A stretch of DNA of 64,000 nucleotides from Cyanoderma ruficeps. Lineage: Eukaryota; Chordata; Aves; Passeriformes; Timaliidae. Below the pieces are notes generated by a model that was not told the origin of the DNA, made no database searches, and saw only the letters and a list, made by a program, of their open reading frames with translations. Each line of letters begins with the position of its first letter. The stretch's first letter is position 1. The stretch spans positions 19,029,754 through 19,093,753 of the forward strand of contig VZDJ01000623.1 of NCBI GenBank assembly GCA_008694505.1, written 5' to 3'. This document shows, piece by piece, positions 12,801-24,800 of this stretch. Both the position numbers and the translations under genes were made by a program.

Positions 12801-15800
12801 CTGGCATCCTTTGCTAAGCAATTCTCCTGGACTCTCACTTTTCTCCATATTCTCTCTCCCTGCCTTCTCTGTGAGTCTGAAAGTGTGGCAGTGCATTCCC
12901 TGAATGTAGCGTGTGCCCTACAATACAGCACCTCTGCTGTATTTGTTAGTGACAGTGTTGTAGGAATAATGGCTCAGCTTGTGGCCAACACAGTGTCCAC
13001 TAGCCCTGCCTGGTGGGACTAGTGTTGACTTGGGGAGAACTCGCCCACCACTGCCTTCTGTCTCAATCTGATAAGGTCATTTGTACTTTTTGGCCTCCTC
13101 TGCTGATGAATACACTGCAGGCTGCTGGGCTGTGTAGCTGCAAACCACAGGATGGAGCTGACATTACTCACTCTTGAGCCAATGTTTCTGTGTGAGTGCT
13201 CTGTGCTCCCTTTGCCAGGTACACCTATGGGAAAGCAGTCCAGGGCAGCGTGAAGGTCGTGGTGTGCCGTAAACACCTCCGCTACAGCCGCAAGTCTTCC
13301 AAAGCCAAGCGCAGTATTTGTAGGGAATACACTGGAGAGGTGAGCGCGTGGGACACCCACCCCTCCTGCAAAAGGGAGGAACAAGGACAAAGAGACAGGA
13401 TACTCTTTTGCCTTCATGACTGGTTAACAAATACGGTTTCGTATTCCCAGACAAATGAGGATGGCTGCTTTTCCACTGAAGTGAATACTAAGATTTTCCA
13501 CCGGAAGCATGGTGATAATTATGATTTCAACTTGGAGGCTGAGGCTTTCCTGAAAGAAAGTGGAACAGGTAGGAAAAACGGATTCTACGCTTTGTGAAAA
13601 ATCTTCTATTTTACGCTCATAAAATGTACTTGTCTTTGGGTTTTTATCTATAAGATGATTGAGTTCATCCAATCTAGATGCCTGCTCTGGCAATCATTTT
13701 GTTTTGACAGAGATGGGCAAGAGCTGCTTTTTCTTGTCTTCTCATCACATTGAAAATGTGTACAGAGGTGGGCCAGGCCAGGTTCTCTTGTTCTTAAACC
13801 ATATTTTAGGACAGTCCATTGGAATGAGATGTTATTCAGAGCCACTAGAGATAACCAAGGCCCTGACTGTGTGCTGTTATTAGCTCCTCATTAGATTTAT
13901 CCCCACAGCCCAAACAGGGAGATAAGGTTTCTTATACTGTTCCCTCTCTCACAAGATTTTACTAAGCCTTCCTTACAGGAAAATATTTCGCAGCCGCTTG
14001 CCAGAAACAGTGACACACATTCACTTAACAAACAACTGCAGGGATTTCAGATGGGCATACAGGACAAGACATCAGACTGTGAGCTGACATGGGAAAGACA
14101 AGGAAAAATGCTGCCTTCTAGTGACTGCTGTGAGGAGGGAAGGAGAGTGGAAGAGGATAATTTTGAGTAGAACCATCTTAAAGTGGGAAAGAGTGTTTGA
14201 GAACTGTCTGAACTGAGACCTCCAGATAGACTGTTGTCATTCTGTCACGTCAGAATGTAGGAGACACTACAGCTGAATGCGTGTGTGTTGACACACATGT
14301 TCACACATAGGGTACTGTAGTTTCTCCGTGCAACTTCAGGAGAAAATGAAGTTGCACAGAGAAACTACAGTCCCCTATGAGTGACAGTCCACCCCTTAAC
14401 TGAGTTCATCCAATCTTGATGCCTGCTTAGACATGATACTCACCTGCATGTGCCTCCTGACTTTCCCAGGGGTGGAATTCAACGCCACTGAAAACTGCAA
14501 AGTCACTTTTGATATCACAACTCTCCAGTTCTGGGGGACAAGCTACTATTATCAGCAAGGAGCTCCCTACTATGGAAGTGTGAGTGAAAAGGGAAGAAAC
14601 ATGGAAAACCCAGCAGCTGGGCCTAAGCAAGTGGTAGGCACAGAAGTGCCATGGGGTCCCCTTGTTCTGAGCTGCCCAAAGCTGCCAGCACAGTCCTCTG
14701 TCCCAGTCCATCCTTTGACATATCTACCAAGAGGTTATCCAAAGGTGTGACTGCAGGATCTGTGACTTTGCCAGATGAGATGGCTGCTGCATAAATGGGG
14801 AAAGGTTGGAGAGGTTAAAATTCATGCTGCGAGTCCCTTTGCAGAGTGGGGGACTGGGACTTCTATTGGGAAGTGGATTTTCAGTTCTGAGGCCTCCAAT
14901 TCTCTGACGGTTCTCTGCATTGTTACAGCTGGAACTCAAAAGTGCCAATGGGACACACCTGAAGAACAAGAAGGTGATTCTTACAGTGTCCTATGGGAGC
15001 AGGAAGCAGACCAAGACCTACCTCACAGATGACACTGGGATGGCCTCCTTCGTCTTAGAGACATCAGCATGGGACAACAGCAGTAAAGTTATACTACAGG
15101 TTAGAAAACAGTTACTGCAAACCAGTCTGGAGCTAAGCAGGTAACTAGAATTGAAATACATTATAAGGGCAGATCCATGCTAATACTTCATCCATGCACA
15201 CCAGACAGAAGCAAAGGGTGGAGTGGTTTGATCCAGGGGCTAATAAGCCACTTTACATAGTCAAATGATCTGGCTTGCTCCCAGGGTAGCAGTAGCATTG
15301 CATAATTTCAGACTTCAGCCAAAGCCCTAGTAGTGTACAGCTCCTTGCTTCTCTTTAGGCACTAGCTATCCCAGAGTGTGGCACAGCAGGCAATGCCAAG
15401 CTCCACAAAGGAAGAGTGACTGAACTTGGCGTAGGTGGAAGTAGACACCTTACCCTGGGGTAGTTCAGAGCCCACTGTTCAGTCAGTCTTGGTTTTGGCA
15501 TAGAAAGAGCTGCGAGAAAGCCTCAGACACCTTTTTCTGTGCCACAGGCCAAGTCCCAGCCGGAGGACATGGGCGGTCGGAATGTGAAGGTGTCTTACGG
15601 CACCGCATCTCTCCCACTGAGGGCCTTCTACTCCTCCAGCCGCAGCTCTGTGAGGATCCAGCCGGGGCAGGCAGTGCCAGCCTGTGGGGACGTGCTGCAA
15701 GTCACTGTGCACTACCACATACTCGCCACAGAGCTGGGCCACGGGGCTGCCAGGGCACGCTTCTACCACCTGGTGAGTGCAGGGCAGTGAGGTCAGCTCT

Positions 15801-18800
15801 GTGCCCGGTCTGTGTCAGCACAGGGCCTCTTGCTGGCCCAGAAACGTGGAGCAGGGGCACCCTCAACCCTTTGTTCTGTTCATTACCCTTTAGGTTATGG
15901 CCAGAGGGTTCCTCGTGCATCATGGCCAAACAACAGTGCTTCTTGATCCACCATCAGGTAAGAGCATCTGACTACCAGGAACAGATTAAGAATCCAGCAA
16001 GAAAGTCTTTCCAGCTTAGATGGAGAAGGAGAGAAAATGGATCTGAGACTAACAGGAAACCACAGAGCTGGCAAAAGAAAAACTATAGGAAATACGCTAT
16101 CTTTTTTCAGTCTTTTGATTCCCCCCTTTTTTTTTTTTCTGCTGATCAAAAGATGAAACTGTCAGAGTTTATCTGCCAAGCAGGAAATTATCAGAGACTT
16201 CCAGGGTAACTTATGGAGTCTTTCTGGGCTCAAGTGGAAAGTCATTTCTCTTCCAAGTGCTCAGTGTTGCCAAGGTGTGTCATGCTATAAGGTCACTGCA
16301 TGATATAAAAGCCTCCATCCTGGCCTAGCTGTGGCCTCCCCAGAAGCAAGGCAGGATAATTTTCATCCAAGAATCTCTACAGAAGTATTACAGAGGAAGA
16401 GCACGTTGCCAGTGTAATCCCTGGACTGCAGACTTCCTTGCATCTTGCCATACTTTTTCAATTTTTTCTTCTTCCTTCAGCTCAGTACAGTGGGGCTTTC
16501 AACATCACTCTGCCCGTTGACCTGATTTCATCCATGGCCACCCTCTTTGTTTACATTGCCTTCCCTGAGGGACAAGTGGCAGCTGACACCTTCCGCCTGA
16601 AAGTCTCCAGCTGCTTCAGGAACCATGTAAGCAGTGCACAAAACAGAGGCACAGGTAGGCTGGAGGGTGGCTAATGATCCACAAACTGGCAGTAGATACC
16701 CAGCAGAATCCAATAACCACAGCTTCCCCTTCCCTTCATCTCTCTCTCAGTGTCTGCAGTCCCCCTTTCTCCTGCTGTTTCAGGTGAAGCTTGGCTTCTC
16801 AGATGCAGTGGCTCTCCCAGGATCAACCGTCCGTCTCCATTTGCAGGCTGCACCAGGCTCCCTGTGCAGCATCCGTGCCGTAGACAAAAGCGTCCTTCTC
16901 CTGAGGCCAGAGGCTGAGCTATCCAAGGATACTGTGAGTCACTTCAGTGCTGACCATTTCTGGTTAATAAGGCAAGGTGAATATTGTTGGATATACAAAC
17001 AGGTACTTGAATTGGGACAGGGCATGGCTTAATGAGAAAAAATGAAGACCAACATCAAACACCAGCCAAAATTTCCAGTCTCTACAGAGAGATACAGAGG
17101 GTGGGTTATTCTAACAGAATAGGGGATAATCTAACAGAATAGGGGATAACCCACTGTTATCCCCAGCTACAGCCTGAAGTCACATCCTTGTTAAATTTAC
17201 AGTGCTTTACCACAGTGGCAAGCAGAAGGCATGAGAAATCCATCTCCTCAACTGATTCATGAGAGTGCTTTGAAGAAAAAAGTTGTGTTTAAAAAAATGC
17301 CAGACATGAGATAGGCTTCATGTCTTTGTTCCAGCTCACATAAACCAGACAGTCCTTCCATTCAGGGAGTGGGTTCTAAGTGGTGTACTGGCAGTGGAAG
17401 GGTCCCTTTTCTCCTCTAGACCTTGGTCTAAGGACGCCTGAATTGCCTCTTGACACTGTCTTGGTGGATCCTGAATGCGTCTTCAGTCAGACAAGAAGAT
17501 GTTCAATGTTCTCCCCATGCAGAGAAGGTGTCCTTACTGTTTGCATTGAGTTCACAGGTACAATTATTAAGCTAGAAGTGGCCACAGCCATGCAGCCATA
17601 CCCCAGAGTGTGGGGCTCATGTTCTTCTCTGATGCTATACATCCAAAATTTGTGGAGGCTCTCCATAAAATTCAAAACCCCTTGAGGCTGGGTTTTTGTG
17701 TTATGCAGGATCTGAGCTCAGCCTGTGAGGTCACAGGAAGTCTCTGGATAGAAATTAAAATCTTCCCACCTCTCACACTCTCCTGTACTGTTTTCATTCT
17801 CTCCCTACAGGTGTATAATATGTTCAGCTATGCTCAGGAGCAGCTCAGCACCCTCACAGATATCTACAGTGACTACTGCACTATCCACAGGAGCCCAGGA
17901 ATCACTGATGTCTCTCAGACCACCCTATCACCAGGAATGAAGTCCCCATTCATGTACAACAGATACTCTTATGCAGTGTCCCAGCCAGATGTTTATGAAT
18001 TTCTGAAGGTAAATCTAATTTCCAGAAAGCCTGAAATATCAGAGCTGAGCCCTTTTGTATCCCAGGTCGGCACTGCTTCACAGCTTGTCTTTCCTGCAAA
18101 TGCTGGTGACTTCACGGTCTGAATTTGCTAAGCTTCTGAACTAAGAGATCAACGACACTCTGTGCTCTCAGCATGATAAATTCCCATTGATCAGGCAGAT
18201 TCCTAGAACCCAACTCTCTATTAGTCCCCTTTAGCCTTTCTAGGGATTGGAAGCAGAATGGATTGTCAGCCTGTGTCAAAGAAAATTGGAGGTTGGAAAA
18301 GTAAAGCACCTGAGAGAAAAGGGGGACCCAGGGAAAGGAGAGAAAGAATCGTAGAAAAGAATGGCAGTGAAGGATAAAGAAAAGCCCGGGTTAGGGTAGA
18401 CAGCAGACTGTGGTGCCAAGATAATGACTTTGTGTACAGGCATGCACATGTGAGGGGTCACCCGCACAATCCTTTGGCATGAGGACCAGGCTCTGGGAGC
18501 AGGACAGTTCTGCCTTCTCTCCTGATATAAATTCTCAGGGAGTGCCGAGGTGCAACAACACAGAGTAGCTGTGATATCCTGGGAGGCGGGGGAAGAGACA
18601 GACCCTCGGACACACCAACACCTCCACAGAAATATACCGTCTTTTCTTCCCCTTCTTTCCTCCAGAATGCAGGTCTAACATTTTTAACCAGCCTTAAAAT
18701 CAAGTCTCCAATTGAGTGCCGCACGCAGACCACTTTTGACTACGACTACATGTGTACATCTCCATTTTTCCTGTTTCTTTGGAGATCACGGGTAACATAT

Positions 18801-21800
18801 GGGCTGCACATGGGCAGCTGAACGTGCAGAGTACTTAGGAGTTGGGGATGGCTGACAGAGGGTTGCACAGGAGATGTGCTCCACAGGGAGAGGGCAAGGC
18901 CCTGACATGAGTGTGTGTCCAGTGCACTGGAGGGGCAGAGGGGTGGCTGCAGGGTTCAAACCTGTTTGGAAGCTTCAGCTGGTGAACAGGAAGATAATAG
19001 GGTCAAGGAGGGAAATGAGACATCTGTCTCAGGAAAGAAAACCTGTTTGTAAGACTAGGAAGGGTCTTTCTGCAAACCAAAGAATGAACCAAGATTGGCA
19101 TTGGGCAGTATTTAGGCTTTTCTGCAGGAAATGGGAGCAAAACTGAGAGCAGGTAAAATGTCTCATGGGGGAGCACACACATACTAGAAGCTCCCTGGCC
19201 TCCTGGGTTGTCTTGTGGAAGACAATAATTAAGTTGAGGGCATCTTGGAGAGGACAAGGGGGTTTGGGCTGGGAGTGGGAGGGATGGAGAACTGAGCTTT
19301 TCCTGGATGAACTCCATCCTGGTTTCACAGTTGCTCTGCCTTTGAATGAATGCTTGTATTCCCCATAGCTCTTGACGAGCTGGCAGACTTTGAGAGCTTG
19401 TACCCAGAACCAGATGCTGCTATTGAAGCTGCTGAGGCAGAGCACACTGAGCTGGGCAGCGAGTCAGCGCCAGCACGCACCTGGTTCCCAGAGACATTCA
19501 TCTGGACTCTGGTTCCCATCAAGTGAGTAATCACTTGGGCTGTGGCTCCACAGGTCTACAGACTTTCTGCCAGACACAGCAGAGGGAATGGGCAGGAGCA
19601 GAGACAGGGCATTATTGCCTTCTGTGCACAAGGTAAAAAAGGGAGGTATGAAGAAGTGGACAAGGGCAATGGAGTTTTGGTTCAGTTCCTTCTCTGCTGG
19701 AGATTTTCCAAATGCTTCTAGGAATTTAACATCACACACTCCTGCAGGATGTAAGAGGCCTCCACAGATCCATAGCTCAACATTCTACACAAGGCAGGTC
19801 CTGGTAGATCAAGCTGTAGTAATGTACTCTGTATCCCTAAGGATGGAGATTCCTCAAGCTGTTTCCATGTTTGACCATCCTCATGGTCTTATGTCAGGTC
19901 AGAATCGTTCATGTTCCAGCTGTGTGTTACCTTTTATCCTGGCAATATGCACCTCAGAAGAGACATGTTCCATTGTCTCCACACCTTCCCATTAGGAAGT
20001 GTCACACTACACTCCATGGCACAGACTGGGTGTATAACACGGGCCCCTGTGAGCCCTCTCTGCCCAGAAAAAAGAAAAATTTCAGCTGCAGCACTGTTCA
20101 GAAGCAAATTTTGGGTTGCATTTTCCTCTCAAGTCATTCCTTGCCCACCTATTTGCTATCCTTCCCATACCTCTGTCCTACTTGCCAGGAATCCCCACAC
20201 TTTCACATGCATTTCCATTTCATAGTCTGAATTCCTGCATTTGTCCAGGGTGGGGATAACCTCTTCCACTCTGTTTTCTCCTCAGTGATTCAGGGGCTGC
20301 TGAGCTAGCTGTCACAGTACCTGACAGTATCACAGACTGGAGAGCCATGACCTTCTGCACCTCGGAGAGCCATGGGTTGGGAATCTCAGAGCCCGCCAGC
20401 CTGCGGAGCTTCAAGCCCTTCTTCGTGGAACCAACTTTGCCCTATTCTGTTTTCCGAGGAGAGTCATTTCCCCTGAAAGTCAAAGTCTTCAGCTACCTGA
20501 AGCAGTGCATGGCGGTGAGTGGCTCCCTCCAGGCTGGTTTGGAGCAAAGGAATGTGTGGAAACTACTTTACTGATAGAGACCCAAAGAAAGGGGCTGCCT
20601 GCTTAGGCACTGGGCAAAAGACACCAAAGAAGTTGTTCAGTTTAATTCCACACAGAGCCATCACTGACCAGTTTATCCCTCCCCAGAAGCCAAACCTTAC
20701 ATGACTGCATGTCCCTGGGACACTGCTGGTGTCCCACAGACACTGCAACAGGCCATCATCATACTCACCCCTGGCTTCTGGGATTGATTGTTATTTGAAT
20801 CAAGGACCTGAATGGAAAAACACAGCAGCAGCAGCAGCTCTGTAACCTGAACTCCCTTTTGTTTCACCTCTAGCTCCAGCTCAGCCTAATGGACTCCAGG
20901 GATTTTGAATTTCTGCATGAAAATGTCAAGTTCATTCTTTGCCTGTGCCCTGATTCAGCAAAAACATTTTCCTGGGACGTGAAGGCTACAAAATTAGGTA
21001 AGGGGTCCAGGGAGGGACAGGGATGGGAGGCACTGGCAGAGCTGCTTGAGGAAGCCAGAGATGGGCCGGAAGGAAGACTGGCCTACTGTGGCAAAGCATG
21101 AGTGAGCAGCCCAAGGCCGAGCGAACTAAAATGTAGGCACAGATGTCCCAACCGGCCTCTTGGTGTTTTGTTTTTCAGGGATGGTGAATTTCACAGTCAC
21201 TGCTGAGGCGATGGAGTGGGAAGATGTTTGCACGGAGCATCCAGCTGTTGTGCCAGAGTCCGGAGGGAAGGACACGGTGGTTAAACACCTGCTGGTGAAG
21301 GTCAGGCTGCACTGCAGGTTCTGGTGAGGCTGGAGCTGGTTGGGCTCAAGACAGTCTGGTGGGTGGCTCTGGGAAGGAAGAGTCAGCTGCGGAGGTGGGC
21401 ACATTTCTCAGGGAGACTGGACCAGGAGTGATTCTAAGAGTGGATGGGATTGGAGCTCCTCCACTGGATGGGACAGAAATGTCAGAACTGCTTACTGGCA
21501 GGGCAGTGGGTCAAAGGCCATGCAGCAGCTTAGAAACCTGCTTCCCAGTACAACTTCACTGTTGGCACAGATAGCTCTGCTGTCTGTGTGAAGCCCTTGG
21601 TCAAGGCCCACAAGGATGGAAAAGGTGCTTGCACAAAGGTGGGGTGCTGCATAGCTGCTCTCTGATTTTACTTCTCTCCCTTCTGAGCTGATCAGCCTTT
21701 TCCCTACCAGGCAGAGGGGCAGCTGGAGGAAAAGACCCACACCTCAATCTTGTGCCCTGAAGGTAGGTGCAGAGACCCCCAAATACTGTCTTACTGGGGC

Positions 21801-24800
21801 TGTGCTTGTGCACAGAACAAGATCAGATGGAAGCAGTCTGGTGTTTGAACAACTCTAGGACTCTCTGAAGGTGCATAGGGAGAAGAAAGCCAGGGATTCT
21901 GGAACTTTTAGGGGTAGACAAAGCCATTCAGCACTACCCAGTACTAAAAGCTCCTGGCAACATCAAGGCACAGTCTAACCACATCACAGACCCTCACCAA
22001 TGGGTGGCTGGATCTCTGTGTCATCCTATCTTTTGAATGCTGATTTCACCAACTGATGAGATGATCCCAGACCTGTTTACACCATCTCCTGGGGGACACC
22101 TGTGGCTCTGCTATCTTCCTCATGCCTCTTGTTCTGATGTTTTTGCCATTTGCAGGAACCTCAGCTTCAGAGACAATCTCTTTCACTGTGCCAGAGAACA
22201 TTGTCCTTGGGTCAGAGAGAGCCCACATCTCTTTCTTAGGTGAGTTTTTAGAAGAGTCGTGGGAAGTAGTATTTTCCCCTACAGGACACATCTCTTCTGA
22301 TGCCACTTTGTCTTCTTTAGCAAACAAAGTAATGAAAGGGAGTATGTACAGCAAGGTGTGGTACTGTCTTCCAGGCCAGTATCCTATTTCTCCTATACAA
22401 GTGGCACTGGAAGGATGTATAATTTCACCAAGCTAGAGGAAAGACAGCCAAGTACCATATCACTGTTCCTACAGTCTGTGGGCATCACATGAGCAGAGGT
22501 GAACTGAGATCAGTCTTAGCAGGGTATCTGGAGAATCTGTGAGGCCAGAATTGTTTTAGATGTGAGAATACGTATGGCTCCCAAAGCTGTGGTTCTGTCC
22601 TACAGGTGACATTATGGGAACAGCACTGGACAACATTGATGAGCTTCTCCAGATGTCCAGTGGCTGTGGTGAGCAGAACATGGTTCATTTTGCCCCAAAT
22701 GTCTTTATCACACGATACCTTGAAGAAACAGGACAGCTGACTCCAGAAATCAAACGGAAGGCAATTGGCTATCTGGAAAGCGGTGAGTGGATTTCTCCTT
22801 GTTAAGCTGGTGATGTCCACTATAGTACTTGTGGGGAAGGAGCCTCAGCAGAAGCCTGGTGCTGAGCAGGATTTGTGCAGCATCACTAGCCTGGCATCCA
22901 TGGTAATTGCAGCAGCGCGGATTAGGCTAGTGCATGCCAGCAGAACAAGCGGTACACAGCAGCCCTCTGCTAAATTCCTCAGAGATAATGCTCTCTGTGA
23001 TGATCAGCAGGATTGGTGGGGCAGGTTGGCACCTGGAGAACAGGACAGGCACGCAGCATCTTCACTACCCCCAGCCTCTTCCTGCAGGATATCAGCAGCA
23101 GCTCCTGTACAAGCACACAGACGGCTCATACAGTGCCTTTGGGGAAGGAAGTGAGTCAGGAAACACTTGGTAAGCAATGATATCCAGATATAAATGAAGA
23201 ACAACAGTTTAACCTGGTCAGTCTTGAGCTGGCTTGGATTTTGGTCTGGGGAAACTGAGTAAGTCTGAAGGTGTGGAGTTTTGAACAGAAGTTGCTCCTG
23301 AGACCCTTTGGAAGGTGTAGTGGTTTAAGCCCAGATGGAAATTAAGCACCACACAGCTGTTCACTCTACACCATTTTCATGCCAAATCCAAAACTTGGCA
23401 CTGTAGCAGCTACTGAGGAGAAATTAAGTCCACTCTAGCTGAAACCAGAGCAATATCCATCTCTTACTTCATAACATTTATGTCATGCCAGGTTTCACAC
23501 TCCCCAGTATGCCATCACTTTCCCTATTTATCTGTTTTGATAATCTTCCTCGTAGTCTATGAAACACCTCTGTCAAATGTGACAATGAACTAACTTGAAG
23601 AACCCCTGTTGGATTGTTTGTTCTTGGGCACCCCAAGTGAGACTGATTCTGAAATCTTGGCAGCAAAGGCACCTTCATTACAGGTTTTCAGAATGCTTGG
23701 TGCCCAAACAAGATTGGGAATGGGTCTGAGTGAGCTCACTAAATGTCAGCCCTCCAGGGCAACAAAGCACCCTGTTGGAATTAGCAGAGCTCTGAATGTC
23801 TGAAGAATTGAATTCTTTCTCTCTTGCTCCAGATGGCTCTGAACTCAAGCTTCTTGAGCTCATGTGCATTGCTTCCAGTTCTCCATCTGCACAGGGGCTG
23901 TGGCCTGCTGGTATTTCTACAGAGAGAATGTAGTAGAAGACACAGAGATTCCTGTCTCCTCTTGGAGATGTGCATCAAGTAACAGTTCAGTTCTATTTCC
24001 TTCTTCCTTCCTTGGCTCTAGGCTTACTGCTCTTGTCCTGAAGACCTTCAGCCAAGCCCAGGACTTCATCCACATAGATCAACAAAATATAAAGGATGCC
24101 GCCAGTGCCCTGATTAAAAGTCAGACTCCATCTGGCTGCTTCAAGAGTGTGGGGAAGCTCTTCAACAATGGTCTGATGGTATGGCATGTCCTGGTGGTTT
24201 ATTATATACCTCAGATCTCCTTCACTTTCTGGTCCAGTTTGGGTGCCAAGAACAAAGGAACTCTGTTGCAGGAGGAAAGCTCTGATGTGCCCAGGGTCAC
24301 CCTTGGGTGACACTCAGGGTTCCCTAGTCACCGTGGCACTTTTTCAAGTTATGAATGATGAAGGTTTGCATTTGATGATGTGCACTTGGAAACTGAAACA
24401 GTGCCCTGCCCTACCTCCATCTCAAGCTAACACATGCCACCCTTGCAGCGGGGTTGTGGAACATCACTTTCCTCTGGTATTGAAATCTGTTACTGAAAAT
24501 CTTACATTTGGGAGGAGAAACGGGAATGTGCTCAGCAGAGGGAGGGAATCAGCTACCCAGAAGAGATTGGGGAACCCTGGCAGAGAGGTGCTCCGGAAAA
24601 CAGGACCTTTATAAATGGATACCAGTCCTGTCATTTCCTTAGCAGAAGGAATAGGACCAGCACTGTTGCCTGTGCTGGCATTTGCTAGACTTTCCCCTCT
24701 CCCTTCTCATAGCATCCCTCTTGTGTGTTTTGTGGTGTCTGCAGGGTGCAGTGGAGGAAGGCCTGGGGCTGAGCTCTGTGATCGTGGTAGCTCTCATACG

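Larger units (their letters stand above)
8976..18008 (+). other. Gene 2 exons 2-16, macroglobulin domains MG1 to MG6
   Basis: Exons: 8976-9162, 9488-9650, 10369-10421, 10717-10737, 12005-12158, 12597-12681, 13219-13339, 13451-13568, 14470-14579, 14929-15099, 15548-15772, 15894-15957, 16481-16626, 16784-16933 and 17811-18008. Landmarks are [11 protein letters not shown] (exon 3), the 21-nt exon [17 protein letters not shown] (exon 6), VLPKFSV (exon 7), YTYGKAVQG (exon 8), TDDTGMASF (exon 11) and LQAAPGSLC (exon 15). All junction phases agree. Exon 16 (198 nt) is longer than its gene 3 counterpart (153 nt); this segment just before the bait is poorly conserved in the family. Confidence 0.9.
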
